Origin: Chitinophaga polysaccharea
GTDB lineage: Bacteria; Bacteroidota; Bacteroidia; Chitinophagales; Chitinophagaceae
DNA length: 64,000 nucleotides
Assembly: GCF_007829335.1 (NCBI RefSeq)
Contig: NZ_VIWO01000003.1
Span: 558,001-622,000 of the forward strand
Reading direction: 5' to 3'
Made by a program: the position numbers and the translations under genes. Below are positions 1-9,717 of this stretch, piece by piece (position 1 is the first letter of the stretch; each line of letters starts with the position of its first letter). The notes beneath the pieces were generated by a model that saw only the letters and a program-made list of their open reading frames with translations, did not search any database and was not told the origin of the DNA.

Positions 1-1
1 G

Positions 2-2221
2 AATCCGAAAAAATCAGAGCTGGTGTTATCTTACCCACAAGCGGGAGTGACAGCAACCGTAAAAGTGCAGCGCAACGACAGCTATATCAGTTTTGAGCTG
101 ATCAACCTGGCGCCGGCTGAACACATTGACCTGGTGTTATGGGGCCCGTATCCTACCACCATAGCAGATACCGTAGGAGAAGTGGTGGGAGTGGTGCGTA
201 ATAAGGAATTTGCGATCGGCATCCAGGCATTGAATATAAAAACGCTGGGAGGGTACCCCAACGCGGAAAGCGATGTAGAGCCATCGTACGATATATTTGA
301 AAGCGGCCATAGATTGGATGTAACAGCAGATGACATGAACAAGCAATTGTTCAGGGGCGATGTAGCGCGACCAACGGAATATGGGGCTTCGTTGCAGGCC
401 TATTGCCGCAATCGCGATAAGGACCGGGTGATTGAGAACTGGGGACATGCTGCGTACCTGGCGCCCGCCTTTAAAGACGGCGGTGTTGTGGGTAGCAAGA
501 TTGCACTGTTTGGCGTGAGCAATGCTGAGGTGTTACCCACCATTTCCCAGATTGAACTAAAAGAAGGGTTACCACATCCTTTACTGGATGGCGAATGGGG
601 TAAGCAGGCCAGCCATGCATCGGAATCGTATCTCATCATGGATTTTGGCGTGGATAATCTGCCAGCTGCGATAGCGGCTACCAAACAGGCTGGTCTCCGG
701 TATCTTTATCATGGCGATCCTTTTGATACCTGGGGGCATTTCAAACTGCATGCGAAGGAGTTTCCGCAGAACTGGGCAAGCATGAAGCAATGTGTTGAAA
801 CGGCGAAAGCAGCAGGAGTGCGACTGGGCGTACATACTTTATCCAACTTTATTACTACCAACGATCCCTACGTAACACCGGTACCTGATCCAAGATTGGG
901 CAAAGTGGGTTATTCAACACTTAGCCAGGCGATCGATGCCAACGCAAAGGAAATCGGCATCGAAGACCCGGTTTTCTTTAATCAATTTCAAAATAATACA
1001 CTGAAGTCGGTGGTTATTGGTAATGAAATTATCCGGTATGGAAGTGTTTCTGCCGCTGCTCCATGGAAACTGTTGGACTGCCAGCGTGGCGCCTTTGGTA
1101 CTCATGCTGCTGCACACCAGCAAAATGATAGTATAGGAAAATTGATGGATCATGCTTACAAAGTATTTCTAACTGATTATGCGCTGCAGGAAGAAATGGC
1201 TACCACCATTGCCAACCTTTTCAATGAAACAGGTCTGATGCAGATTTCTTTCGACGGACTTGAAGGATGCTTATCTTCTGGTATGGGACAATATGCCCGG
1301 CAACTATTTACCAAAACATGGTATGATCACCTGAAGCCTGAATTAAAAGGAAAAGTAATCAATGATGCCAGCACGCCAGGTCACTACTTCTGGCATATTT
1401 ACACCCGGATGAACTGGGGAGAGCCCTGGTACGCGGGTTTCCGGGAAAGCCAGTTACAATTACGCCTCAAGAACCAGCAGTTTTTCCGCCGCAACCTGAT
1501 GCCTTCTATGTTGGGCTGGTTCAGCCTGCGTCCGGAAACCACACCGGAAGATATAGAGTGGATGCTGGCCATGGCAGCAGGATATAATGCCGGCTTCGGA
1601 CTGTCGACCAGCCTGGAAACGTTGCAGAAACACGGCAAAAAAGATGAGGTACTTGGATTGATCAAAACCTGGGAACAGGCGCGTATGCAACATATTTTCA
1701 GCGAAGCCCAGCAAGCGCAGATGCGGAGCCTGAAGCATGAATTCCACCTGGAGATGACAGGGACGAATGAATACCGGTTAACACCGGTATACAATGCTTA
1801 CTTTAAGCATAGCCAACAGATGAAACAGCCCGGAGAGCCTGTCTTTTCCACGTTCCAGTTCAATAATCCGGCAGCCAGCCAACCCGTTTCCTTTATTATT
1901 TCTCTCGCTGGCGGTAAGGATTTTGATCCGGATGTTACCTTCGATCAGATATCCATTGCTATCAATCACCAGGATGCGTTAGTGTTGCCGGTAAGCCTGA
2001 AAAGGAATCAATTCCTGAAATGCGATGGCAAAGTGGTGAAGTTGTATAACAAGCAATGGCAGCTAATACAAACGGTGGAACTGAGCAAACCTTTACCGGT
2101 GCTATCTAGCAATGCCAATGAAATTGTTTTTGATGGAAAGTATTCCGGAGAAAATGGCGCAGATGTGAAGCTTGAAGTACGTGCCAGCGGAGCGCCGGAA
2201 ATCATTCACGCAGGTCGCTAA
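2..2221 (+). CDS. putative glycoside hydrolase, TIM-barrel-like, 5' end outside window
   Basis: The reading frame is open from base 2, so the N-terminus lies outside the window; the GTG at 23 is only the first start-like codon seen. About 739 residues are visible. The first ~200 residues look like a beta-rich domain. The centre resembles an (alpha/beta)8 glycosidase: alternating strands and helices, a Tyr-His-Gly-Asp block, and a FDGLEG segment near residue 411 (counted from base 23) whose Asp or Glu would be a natural catalytic candidate. The last ~170 residues look like a beta-sandwich. I do not recognise the exact family; distant similarity to GH27/GH36-type alpha-galactosidases is only an impression. 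The convergent neighbour is a GH92 mannosidase. Function as a secreted or periplasmic glycosidase is inference. Confidence 0.6.
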   Translation, partial: NPKKSELVLSYPQAGVTATVKVQRNDSYISFELINLAPAEHIDLVLWGPYPTTIADTVGEVVGVVRNKEFAIGIQALNIKTLGGYPNAESDVEPSYDIFESGHRLDVTADDMNKQLFRGDVARPTEYGASLQAYCRNRDKDRVIENWGHAAYLAPAFKDGGVVGSKIALFGVSNAEVLPTISQIELKEGLPHPLLDGEWGKQASHASESYLIMDFGVDNLPAAIAATKQAGLRYLYHGDPFDTWGHFKLHAKEFPQNWASMKQCVETAKAAGVRLGVHTLSNFITTNDPYVTPVPDPRLGKVGYSTLSQAIDANAKEIGIEDPVFFNQFQNNTLKSVVIGNEIIRYGSVSAAAPWKLLDCQRGAFGTHAAAHQQNDSIGKLMDHAYKVFLTDYALQEEMATTIANLFNETGLMQISFDGLEGCLSSGMGQYARQLFTKTWYDHLKPELKGKVINDASTPGHYFWHIYTRMNWGEPWYAGFRESQLQLRLKNQQFFRRNLMPSMLGWFSLRPETTPEDIEWMLAMAAGYNAGFGLSTSLETLQKHGKKDEVLGLIKTWEQARMQHIFSEAQQAQMRSLKHEFHLEMTGTNEYRLTPVYNAYFKHSQQMKQPGEPVFSTFQFNNPAASQPVSFIISLAGGKDFDPDVTFDQISIAINHQDALVLPVSLKRNQFLKCDGKVVKLYNKQWQLIQTVELSKPLPVLSSNANEIVFDGKYSGENGADVKLEVRASGAPEIIHAGR

Positions 2222-2250
2222 GACCGCGGAATAAATGTCTTTTTATTAAT

Positions 2251-2290
2251 AAGGCTGACTAAAAAGCGCTTGCGCTTTTTAGTCAGCCTT
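2251..2290. terminator. bidirectional terminator hairpin
   Basis: Two perfect 19-bp arms (2251-2269 and 2272-2290) around a 2-nt centre. The arms contain A5/T5 tracts. It sits exactly between two convergent genes, so it probably stops transcripts from both sides. Confidence 0.85.
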
Positions 2291-2315
2291 TTGCTTTTAT
2301 AGGAGGCATTACGCT

Positions 2316-4520
2316 TTATTTACCAATCTCGAACACGCCGCCTTTCATCAAATCTTCATGTCGCAGTATCAGCGCCGAATACGGCTTACCATTTCTTTTA
2401 ACACCGGGCTGGGAACCGGTAGTTAGCGTAGTCACCGTATTGTTCCCGGTATGAATGACAACGCGATCAAATGAAGGAACCGTCAGCGCATATTCCGGCG
2501 CTACGGGGTTGACCGGATAAAATCCCATGGCTGCAAATACATACCAGGCGCTGATCTGGCCGGCATCGTCGTTGCCACAAAGGCCACCGGGACCCTCATC
2601 ATATTCATTAGTCAGTATTTCCCGAACGCAGGCGGCTGTTTTCGTAGGGCTGTTGACGTAGTTATATAGGAATGGAATCTGTTGCCCAGGCTCATTACCA
2701 TGCCAGTATTCTTTTTTGATAAAGAGACTGTCGAGCGCCGCTTCAAATTTGGCTTTGCCGCCGGTGAGGCGGATCAAACCGGGGATATTCTGCGGTACGT
2801 AGAAGCCATATTGACGAGGCGTACCTTCTGTGATAAAAAAGAGTTTCTGATCGCGGTTGGGATGTTGATACCAGCTGCCATCGGCGTAGCGGCCATTTAC
2901 ATCGCCCAGTGCGGTGTCAAATACATGCACATAGTTTTGGGCCCGTTGCTGTAATGCGCGGTAGTCGTCGTTTTTATGCAGTGCTTTCGCTACAGTCGAC
3001 AAGGCATAGTCATCATAAGCATATTCGAGGGTACGTGACACCTGTTCCCTGCTGTGGAAGGCAAAGGGCACAGCATCTTCCAGCGGTACATAGCCATATC
3101 GCAGGTAGGAGGCCAGGGCTCTGCGGCCTTTGCCCTGATGATAATCGGCCGGTGCGGCGGTATCGAAAGCATTTTGGCGCATGAGGCGATAGGCTGCTGC
3201 TACATCGTAGTCACGAATCCCTTTGTTATAGGCCGATGCTATGAAAGCAATGGCATGATCGCCGATCATGGCCGCAGTATAGTTGTTCCAGCAGGGGAAG
3301 ATGGGTAGCCAGCCGCCCTGTTGTCCTTTCAGGATCAGCGAGCGCACAAAATCATTGACTAACTCCGGCTTTAGTATCTCGTACAATGGCAACTGTGCCC
3401 GGTAGATATCCCACATGGAAAAATCGTCGTAGTAATTGCCTGCCGCCAATTGTTTTACCTGGTAGGATTGGGAGAAGGCAGGGTAGGTGCCTTTGACATC
3501 GTTAAAAAGACGGGGATGCTGCATGGTATGATACAGGGCAGTATAAAATATTTTTTTGGTTTTTTCTTGAGACCCGTCCACTATGATTTTATTCAAAACC
3601 TGATTCCAGGTATCGTTGCCTGCTTTGGCGACCGCCTTAAAATCCCAGTGATTGATTTCGGCGCGGAGGTTTTCGCGGGCAGCGGCAATGCTGGTAAAAG
3701 AGGTACCAATGCGTACTTTGAGGATGCTGCCTTTATGCACTTTGAACTTAACGATGCCACCAATGCCTGGTTGAGATTCGATGCTACGGGCATCCGCTAG
3801 TGTGGTATCGTTGAATACCCTGGGTGCATCAAAGCTTTCTTCAAATTGTACCACAAAATAGCCACTGAACCCGGCGGGTTGTCCCTGTCCCTGGTAAATA
3901 CGATAAGCCGGGTTGTAGCCGCTGATTTCGTGGTGCTGTGGATCGATGTATATCGCCCCTTTGCCACGGTCGCTGTTGGGGCGTATGATAAAATAGCAGT
4001 CATCGTCCTGGTCGAAGCTGAATTGCATCATGCTGCAACGGGCGGTGGCGGATACTTCTGCTTTCAGGTGATATTGAGGCAGCGTAATGCCATAATAAGC
4101 GGGCGTGGCGACTTCGCTGTTGTGCGAAAACGTAGTGGCGTAATCGTTAGGCCGTGTTTTCGGTGTGCCGCAAAGGGGCATGATGGTAAAGCTGCCGTAG
4201 TCCTGGGTGCAGGAGCCGCTGAGCCAGTGTGTGCCCCGGAAACCGCTGAAAAGTTTGTCTTTGTAGTAGTACGGAGCTACGCATTTTTGCTCAGTGAGTC
4301 GCGTTTGTGGTGTCCATTGTGTCATTCCAAACGGGGTGCCTACCGCCGGGATGGTGTTGGCCAGTTGTTCTGTACCTGCGCCATGTTTAACAGCAGTCAG
4401 CGTAGTACTGTTGGCGGTACCGGTCAACGGGTTGACGTAGGGCACCAGGTCGCGTTGTTGTGCGATGGCGGATAAGGTGGTCAGCGAAGAAATAAGAAGG
4501 ATATAAAAGAACGGACGCAT
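2316..4520 (-). CDS. GH92 family alpha-mannosidase, secreted
   Basis: 734 residues, the usual size for GH92 exo-alpha-mannosidases, which are calcium-dependent. Signal peptide at residues 1-20 (ends SAIAQQ). The start of the mature protein carries the family pattern: YVNPLTGT, then TIPAVGTPFGM. Near the C-terminus an EGTPRQYGFYVPQN block and a GLCGNDDAGQISAWYVF block match the regions that in characterised members hold the catalytic acid Glu and the base Asp pair. The product would trim alpha-linked mannose from N-glycans or yeast mannan in the periplasm or at the cell surface. Linkage specificity cannot be read from the sequence. It is divergent from the FMN reductase gene, with 48 bp between them. 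Confidence 0.93.
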   Translation of the reverse strand: MRPFFYILLISSLTTLSAIAQQRDLVPYVNPLTGTANSTTLTAVKHGAGTEQLANTIPAVGTPFGMTQWTPQTRLTEQKCVAPYYYKDKLFSGFRGTHWLSGSCTQDYGSFTIMPLCGTPKTRPNDYATTFSHNSEVATPAYYGITLPQYHLKAEVSATARCSMMQFSFDQDDDCYFIIRPNSDRGKGAIYIDPQHHEISGYNPAYRIYQGQGQPAGFSGYFVVQFEESFDAPRVFNDTTLADARSIESQPGIGGIVKFKVHKGSILKVRIGTSFTSIAAARENLRAEINHWDFKAVAKAGNDTWNQVLNKIIVDGSQEKTKKIFYTALYHTMQHPRLFNDVKGTYPAFSQSYQVKQLAAGNYYDDFSMWDIYRAQLPLYEILKPELVNDFVRSLILKGQQGGWLPIFPCWNNYTAAMIGDHAIAFIASAYNKGIRDYDVAAAYRLMRQNAFDTAAPADYHQGKGRRALASYLRYGYVPLEDAVPFAFHSREQVSRTLEYAYDDYALSTVAKALHKNDDYRALQQRAQNYVHVFDTALGDVNGRYADGSWYQHPNRDQKLFFITEGTPRQYGFYVPQNIPGLIRLTGGKAKFEAALDSLFIKKEYWHGNEPGQQIPFLYNYVNSPTKTAACVREILTNEYDEGPGGLCGNDDAGQISAWYVFAAMGFYPVNPVAPEYALTVPSFDRVVIHTGNNTVTTLTTGSQPGVKRNGKPYSALILRHEDLMKGGVFEIGK

Positions 4521-4532
4521 TACGGATTCATT

Positions 4533-4540
4533 TAACTTTG
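4533..4540 (+). promoter_or_regulatory. TAnnTTTG -7 element
   Basis: TAACTTTG is an exact match to the Bacteroidota -7 consensus, 28 bp before the ATG at 4569. No clear TTG-type -33 box is seen at the expected distance. Confidence 0.45.
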
Positions 4541-4568
4541 GCTATCCCAATAAAAGTAATAAACTATT

Positions 4569-5147
4569 ATGACCAACAAAATAAAAGTGCTGGCTATTTG
4601 CGGCAGCACGCGGCAATCTTCTTCCAATCATAATATTATCAAGGCTTTTACGGCTTTAAGCAACGATATTTTTGATGTACAATTATACGAGGAGCTTACT
4701 CATTTGCCACATTTCAACCCCGATGAAGATATGGCGCCGGACAGTGCCCCAGCGCCTGTACAGGATTTTCGCCGGCAGTTGGAACAGGCCGACGCTGTAT
4801 TGATCAGCACACCGGAATATGCTATTGGGGTACCGGGTACGCTCAAGAATGCGATTGACTGGACGGTGTCTTCCATGCATTTTTCGAAGAAGCCGGTGGC
4901 GCTGATTACCGCCGGAACCTCCGGCCATAAGGCGCATCAGTCGCTGTTAGGAACTTTGCTGATTATTGAATCGCGGATCAGTGACGATACGCAGGTGGTG
5001 GTGTCGTCGGTGAGGACTAAGGTCAATGACCAGGGTGTGATTACCGACGAAGTAACGTTGGCAGCCATACGTAAGTTGATACAATCCCTCGCGGGATTGG
5101 CGGATGGTAGTGTTACTGCCTGTTTGCCGCCGCCGTCGTTGTTTTAG
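4569..5147 (+). CDS. NAD(P)H-dependent FMN reductase family flavoprotein
   Basis: 192 residues with the flavodoxin-like fold of the FMN_red family. The N-terminal CGSTRQSSSNHNI phosphate-binding loop and the PEYAIGVPGTLKNAIDW segment (around residues 79-98) are the two signature blocks of NAD(P)H:FMN/quinone or azo reductases such as ChrR and YieF. It probably moves electrons from NAD(P)H through bound FMN to quinones or small oxidised molecules in the cytoplasm; the natural substrate cannot be told. It is a single-gene unit with its own -7 element, ending in a strong hairpin. Confidence 0.9.
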   Translation: MTNKIKVLAICGSTRQSSSNHNIIKAFTALSNDIFDVQLYEELTHLPHFNPDEDMAPDSAPAPVQDFRRQLEQADAVLISTPEYAIGVPGTLKNAIDWTVSSMHFSKKPVALITAGTSGHKAHQSLLGTLLIIESRISDDTQVVVSSVRTKVNDQGVITDEVTLAAIRKLIQSLAGLADGSVTACLPPPSLF

Positions 5148-5155
5148 AAAGATAT

Positions 5156-5198
5156 CATAATGAGCAACGGTGGCGCTGCGCCACCGTTGCTCATTATG
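5156..5198. terminator. bidirectional terminator hairpin
   Basis: Two perfect 20-bp arms (5156-5175 and 5179-5198) around a CTG loop, followed on the plus strand by GTTTTTAATT. It lies between convergent genes. Confidence 0.88.
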
Positions 5199-5202
5199 GT
5201 TT

Positions 5203-7161
5203 TTAATTAACCGTAAATTGTTTGTTTTCCGTGATGCCTTTCCAGTTATCCGTACGGAATGGCGCTGCCGGAAATCCTTCCTTATTAAACAGGTTGTCTT
5301 CTATATTATCGTCGGCCCAGCCATAGCGTACAGCTACGGGGGTAGTCACTTCATCGCAGGCTACGATTACTTTATCGCCCTCCAAATAGGCTTTTGCGTA
5401 ATGGAATTGCTGATCGGCGCCGGCGATTTCAAATCCGCGGATATAGCCGTATTTATCTTTTACCGTCAGACCGGAACCGATGCCGGTAAAGCTGAGTTGG
5501 GCTTTATTACCATTGATCTGCATAGATTGGAATACAGGTCCGCTATACACGATATTTTGTCCGTAAGTGTTGTGAAGCGCTACAGCGGCGAGGCGTTTAC
5601 CTACGTCCTGTTTATTCCGGGGATGTATATCTTTCGGATCGCCTACGTCGGTAATCACCGCCATGCCGGTATTAGGTAGTTGGAGCGTAAGGGTTTGGGC
5701 TTCGCGGAGTTCTGCCCAGTCGCTTCCTTTTTGGCTGTTGCCATTGTTGGCGTTGAAGCTGGCCAGTTGAACAAAATAGAATGGGAAATCGCCCTGGTTC
5801 CACAGGCGGCGCCAGTCGCTGATCATCAGCGGAAATGCTTTCCGGTACTGGTAGGCGCGGCCGGCGTTGGTTTCGCCCTGGTACCAGATGGCGCCTTTGA
5901 TGGCGAAGGGCAGGATCGGGTGTATCATGGCATTGTACAACAGGGAAGGATAGCTGTTGGGGCCTACGCTTTTTTCCGGTGAAATGGCTGATGCAATGCG
6001 GAAGGCCCAGTCGCCGGCCAGCGGTTGCTGGTGGTCATCTACCTTGATAAAGATATTGGCGGCTTCGCCATAGAATCCGCCGCCACCGGCATTATCCTCT
6101 ATTTTAACCGCAATCACGTTGTTACCGGCTTTTAATACACCGGCGGGAACCTGGTAGGTACGTGCGGTGTTATAGGAATTGGTATTGCCTACCGCTGTGC
6201 CGTTGATATAGGTAACATCATTGTCATCTATTGTGCCCAGGCTGAGTACTGCTGGTTTCCCGGCATCGGCGGCATCAATGTTAAAGCTGCGGCGGAACCA
6301 AACTATCCCATCGAAGTTGGGGAGCTGTTGCTCCTCCCATAGGCCGGGGACTTTCATTTTCTTCCAGGACTGGTCGTCGGTATTCACGGAAGACCAGGAC
6401 GCAGCGGTAGTTGCGTCGGGGAGACTGCCCTGTACCTTTTGTATGAGTTGGACCTGTTTTTCTTTGGCTACGCGGGAAAGGGAATCGATGTTGAGCACCG
6501 GCAAGCCTTTCATCAGGTCGCGGAAGGTTTCGCTGCCGGCCATGCCATCGCGGCTGATCCAGGTTTCCACCATGGTGCCTCCCCAGGACGTATGGATCAG
6601 GCCAATAGGCACATGCAGCTGTGCCTGCAGGGTGCGGGCAAAGAAGTAGCCCACCGCCGTGAAGTTGCCGGTAGTAGCAGGATCTGCGGCCTTCCAGGCG
6701 CTTGCTTTTACATCGCTTTGGGGTGTAATGGCAATATCTTTCGGTAAATAAAAATGGCGGATACCGGGGTTGGCGGACCCGGCTTCCTCGGCAGCAGCAT
6801 TAATCACGCCATTTACCTGGAATTCCATGTTAGATTGTCCACTGCACACCCATACATCGCCCATCAGGATATCGCGCAGGGTGATGGTATTATTGCCTTT
6901 TACAGAAAGACTGTAAGGACCTCCCGCAGTTTCAGGTTGCAGGAACACTTTCCATTGACCGTTTTTATCTGCTTTTACAGTTTTTACCTGGTCGTGGAAC
7001 TGGATAGTAATTTTTTCATTTTTATCGGCCCAGCCCCATACAGGGATGGGTTTATCACGCTGTAGCACCATGTTATCCCCGAATATATTGGGCAAACGAA
7101 CGGTGGCAAAACTGGCAGTGCTGATCATGGCAGCCGCCAATAAAAGAACTGTTTTTTTCAT
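5203..7161 (-). CDS. sialate O-acetylesterase family protein
   Basis: 652 residues. Signal peptide at 1-19 (ends STASFA). The catalytic serine block VCSGQSNMEF places the nucleophile at Ser110. A later WYQGETNAG block and a DIHPRNKQDVGKRLA block supply the other SGNH-type conserved segments. In the middle (about residues 255-375) is an inserted beta-sandwich resembling a galactose-binding-like domain, starting near the segment WSSVNTDDQSW, as in other bacterial SIAE proteins. The enzyme removes O-acetyl groups from sialic acids or from other acetylated glycans; in Bacteroidota the same fold also serves xylan and pectin. It is divergent from the copper cluster with 197 bp between. Confidence 0.88.
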   Translation of the reverse strand: MKKTVLLLAAAMISTASFATVRLPNIFGDNMVLQRDKPIPVWGWADKNEKITIQFHDQVKTVKADKNGQWKVFLQPETAGGPYSLSVKGNNTITLRDILMGDVWVCSGQSNMEFQVNGVINAAAEEAGSANPGIRHFYLPKDIAITPQSDVKASAWKAADPATTGNFTAVGYFFARTLQAQLHVPIGLIHTSWGGTMVETWISRDGMAGSETFRDLMKGLPVLNIDSLSRVAKEKQVQLIQKVQGSLPDATTAASWSSVNTDDQSWKKMKVPGLWEEQQLPNFDGIVWFRRSFNIDAADAGKPAVLSLGTIDDNDVTYINGTAVGNTNSYNTARTYQVPAGVLKAGNNVIAVKIEDNAGGGGFYGEAANIFIKVDDHQQPLAGDWAFRIASAISPEKSVGPNSYPSLLYNAMIHPILPFAIKGAIWYQGETNAGRAYQYRKAFPLMISDWRRLWNQGDFPFYFVQLASFNANNGNSQKGSDWAELREAQTLTLQLPNTGMAVITDVGDPKDIHPRNKQDVGKRLAAVALHNTYGQNIVYSGPVFQSMQINGNKAQLSFTGIGSGLTVKDKYGYIRGFEIAGADQQFHYAKAYLEGDKVIVACDEVTTPVAVRYGWADDNIEDNLFNKEGFPAAPFRTDNWKGITENKQFTVN

Positions 7162-7255
7162 GATGTCGGTATTGTCTGTATAAAGAAAGGAGGGTAACTC
7201 CGTGGAATCGCGCCTATAAATGTAGCAAACACAAATTTCATATTTATATTTTTTT

Positions 7256-7270
7256 TGTTGGCCGCCAACA
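7256..7270. repeat. short inverted repeat in divergent promoter region
   Basis: TGTTGG-CCG-CCAACA is a perfect 6-bp inverted repeat with a 3-bp centre, next to an A/T run. It lies between the esterase gene and the copper ATPase gene and might be an operator. Nothing else ties it to a regulator. Confidence 0.25.
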
Positions 7271-7332
7271 GGGGCTTAAAAAGATATAAAACTAACAGGC
7301 AATAGTGTAACAAGACCGGCCGGGGGACGGCG

Positions 7333-7340
7333 TAGCTTTG
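7333..7340 (+). promoter_or_regulatory. TAnnTTTG -7 element of the copper cluster
   Basis: TAGCTTTG matches the Bacteroidota -7 consensus exactly, 18 bp before the ATG at 7359. This would give a very short leader. No -33 box is obvious. Confidence 0.45.
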
Positions 7341-7358
7341 CATTAAATCGAATAAATT

Positions 7359-9608
7359 ATGTCAACCGCTATATCAATGCAACCTTTTGCACACACGAAA
7401 CGCCCGGTAAAAGAAACATTCCCCGTATTGGAAATGACTTGTGCAGCCTGTGCTGTCAGCGTAGAATCTATGTTGAAATCTGTACCCGGCGTGGCAGATG
7501 CCGGCGTTAACTTCGCCAACCAGAGCGCCTGGGTAGAATACGACCCGGGAGCTGTTACCCCGGAGCAGCTACAACAAAGTGTACGCAGCGTGGGATACGA
7601 CCTGCTGATCGATAAGGAAAACCAGGAAGAAGAACAGGCCAGCGCCCAGCAAAGGCATTATCGCCAGGTGAAACAACGTACCATCTGGTCAGCTATATTA
7701 TCGCTGCCTGTAGTCATTATCGGTATGTTTTTCATGGATATGCCTTACGGTAATTATATCATGATGGCCCTGGCCACGCCGGTAGTATTTTTCCTGGGCC
7801 GCCACTTTTTTGTGAACGCCTGGAAGCAGGCCCGCCACGGCAAAGCCAATATGGATACGCTGGTGGCGCTGAGCACCGGTATCGCCTGGATATTCAGTAC
7901 ATTCAACACCTTTTACCCTGAGTTTTGGCACCAGCGCGGCTTGCATGCCCACGTATATTTCGAAGCAGCAGCAGTAGTAGTTGCGTTTATTTCTCTTGGA
8001 AAATTATTGGAAGAAAAAGCAAAATCCAATACCTCTTCTGCCATCAAAAAGCTGATGGGGTTACAGCCTAAAACTGTACTGCTGGTGGGCGCCGATGGCC
8101 ATACTACTGAAGTAGCCATTGCACAGGTAAAAGTAAATGACCTGCTGCTGGTAAAGCCGGGCGAAAAAATCCCTGTAGACGGTAAAGTAGATAATGGTAA
8201 TTCGTATATCGATGAAAGTATGATCACCGGTGAACCGGTGCCGGTAGCCAAAAAAGCCGGAGATCCGGTGTTTGCAGGTACCATTAACCAGAAAGGAAGC
8301 TTTCAGTTCAGGGCCGAGAAAGTGGGCGCTAATACCCTCCTGGCCCAGATCATTAAGATGGTACAGGAAGCACAGGGTAGCAAAGCTCCGGTACAGAAGC
8401 TGGTAGACCGCATTGCCGGTATCTTTGTACCGGTAGTTATCGGGATCGCTATCCTGACCTTTATTACGTGGATGGCATTGGGAGGTGATAATGCCTTTAC
8501 TCATGCGTTACTGACTGCGGTTACCGTATTAGTGATTGCCTGTCCCTGTGCCCTGGGCCTGGCCACACCTACCGCCATCATGGTGGGTGTAGGAAAGGGC
8601 GCCGAAAATAATATCCTGATCCGCGATGCAGAAAGCCTGGAGCTGGCCCATAAAGTAGATGTGCTGATACTGGATAAAACCGGTACCATTACCGAAGGGA
8701 AGCCGGTGGTAACCGATGTGCTCGACTATATCAAGGAGGATACCGCCTGGTCTGTGTTGTATGCCCTGGAACGACAGTCTGAGCATCCGCTGGCAGAAGC
8801 TATTGTATCTCATCTCTCTGAAAAAAACATACAGCCGGTAACGTTACCTCATTTTGAAAGTATTACCGGTCAGGGAGTAGAAGCCCGTTATCAAAACCGT
8901 ACCTGGTATGCCGGCAACCAAAAACTGATGGCTAGCCGCCAGGTGGTGATCAGCGACGCTACCGCCGCCAGTGCCAGCGCCTTACAGGCTGCGGCCAAAA
9001 CCGTGATCTACTTTGCTTCCGGCACTACCTTACTGGCAGTGATAGCCATCGCCGATAAAGTGAAAGCTACTTCCAAAACAGCCATTGAAACCCTGCAGCG
9101 TAGTGGTATTGAAGTGTACATGCTCACCGGTGATAACGCCCATACTGCCGCCGCAGTGGCCCGGCAAACAGGTATTAAACACTACCGGGCGGAAGTACTG
9201 CCGGCCTTCAAAGCTGCCTTCGTAAAAGAATTGCAACAGGCAGGTAAAGTGGTGGCCATGGCCGGTGATGGTATCAACGACTCCCAGGCACTGGCACAGG
9301 CAGATGTAAGCATCGCCATGGGTAAAGGATCTGATATAGCGATGGACGTGGCTAAAATGACGCTCATCACCTCCGACCTGAATAGTATTCCCCGGGCCCT
9401 GAAATTATCCGGAAAAACAGTGCGCACCATTAAACAAAATCTCTTCTGGGCGTTTATATATAACATCATCGGGATACCGGTAGCAGCAGGCGTATTATTC
9501 CCGATCAATGGGTTCCTGCTCGATCCTATGATTGCCGGCGCCGCCATGGCCCTGAGTTCTGTTAGCGTGGTAAGTAACAGCCTGCGACTGAAAGCCGCTA
9601 AATTATAA
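7359..9608 (+). CDS. copA: Cu(I)-exporting P1B-1 type ATPase (CopA-like)
   Basis: 749 residues. One N-terminal heavy-metal-associated domain (about residues 20-90) carries the MTCAACAVSVE motif. The membrane metal site CPC is at residues 395-397 (ACPCALGLATPT). The actuator motif is MITGEPVPV, the phosphorylated Asp is D439 in DKTGT, the nucleotide-domain SEHPLAEAI holds the HP pair, and the hinge is GDGINDSQAL. CPC-type pumps move Cu(I) or Ag(I) out of the cytoplasm using ATP. It opens a same-strand copper cluster running to 14815. The 109-bp gap to the next gene leaves room for a second promoter. Confidence 0.94.
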   Translation: MSTAISMQPFAHTKRPVKETFPVLEMTCAACAVSVESMLKSVPGVADAGVNFANQSAWVEYDPGAVTPEQLQQSVRSVGYDLLIDKENQEEEQASAQQRHYRQVKQRTIWSAILSLPVVIIGMFFMDMPYGNYIMMALATPVVFFLGRHFFVNAWKQARHGKANMDTLVALSTGIAWIFSTFNTFYPEFWHQRGLHAHVYFEAAAVVVAFISLGKLLEEKAKSNTSSAIKKLMGLQPKTVLLVGADGHTTEVAIAQVKVNDLLLVKPGEKIPVDGKVDNGNSYIDESMITGEPVPVAKKAGDPVFAGTINQKGSFQFRAEKVGANTLLAQIIKMVQEAQGSKAPVQKLVDRIAGIFVPVVIGIAILTFITWMALGGDNAFTHALLTAVTVLVIACPCALGLATPTAIMVGVGKGAENNILIRDAESLELAHKVDVLILDKTGTITEGKPVVTDVLDYIKEDTAWSVLYALERQSEHPLAEAIVSHLSEKNIQPVTLPHFESITGQGVEARYQNRTWYAGNQKLMASRQVVISDATAASASALQAAAKTVIYFASGTTLLAVIAIADKVKATSKTAIETLQRSGIEVYMLTGDNAHTAAAVARQTGIKHYRAEVLPAFKAAFVKELQQAGKVVAMAGDGINDSQALAQADVSIAMGKGSDIAMDVAKMTLITSDLNSIPRALKLSGKTVRTIKQNLFWAFIYNIIGIPVAAGVLFPINGFLLDPMIAGAAMALSSVSVVSNSLRLKAAKL

Positions 9609-9717
9609 GCCGGTAATTATATAAAACGAAACATGAATTATATAACGATATGCCCCCTGGGTCGAAGTAATTTTACATTATCAAACAAATCAATAACAAT
9701 ATAAAAAACAGTATATC
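9609..9717 (+). other. intergenic gap between CopA and CopZ-like genes
   Basis: 109 bp with a TAATTTTA element (7 of 8 to TAnnTTTG) around 9669, which may drive the CopZ-like, DUF3347, oxidase and CopB genes separately from copA. Nothing else is recognisable. Confidence 0.25.

Noticed and set aside
3846..4475. Open reading frame of 209 codons opposite the GH92 gene
   Set aside because: Shadow of the mannosidase, with a Val/Ala-rich non-globular product.
7158..7343. Small minus-strand open frame in the esterase-copA gap
   Set aside because: It covers the A/T-rich promoter region, overlaps the esterase start and has no family-like sequence.
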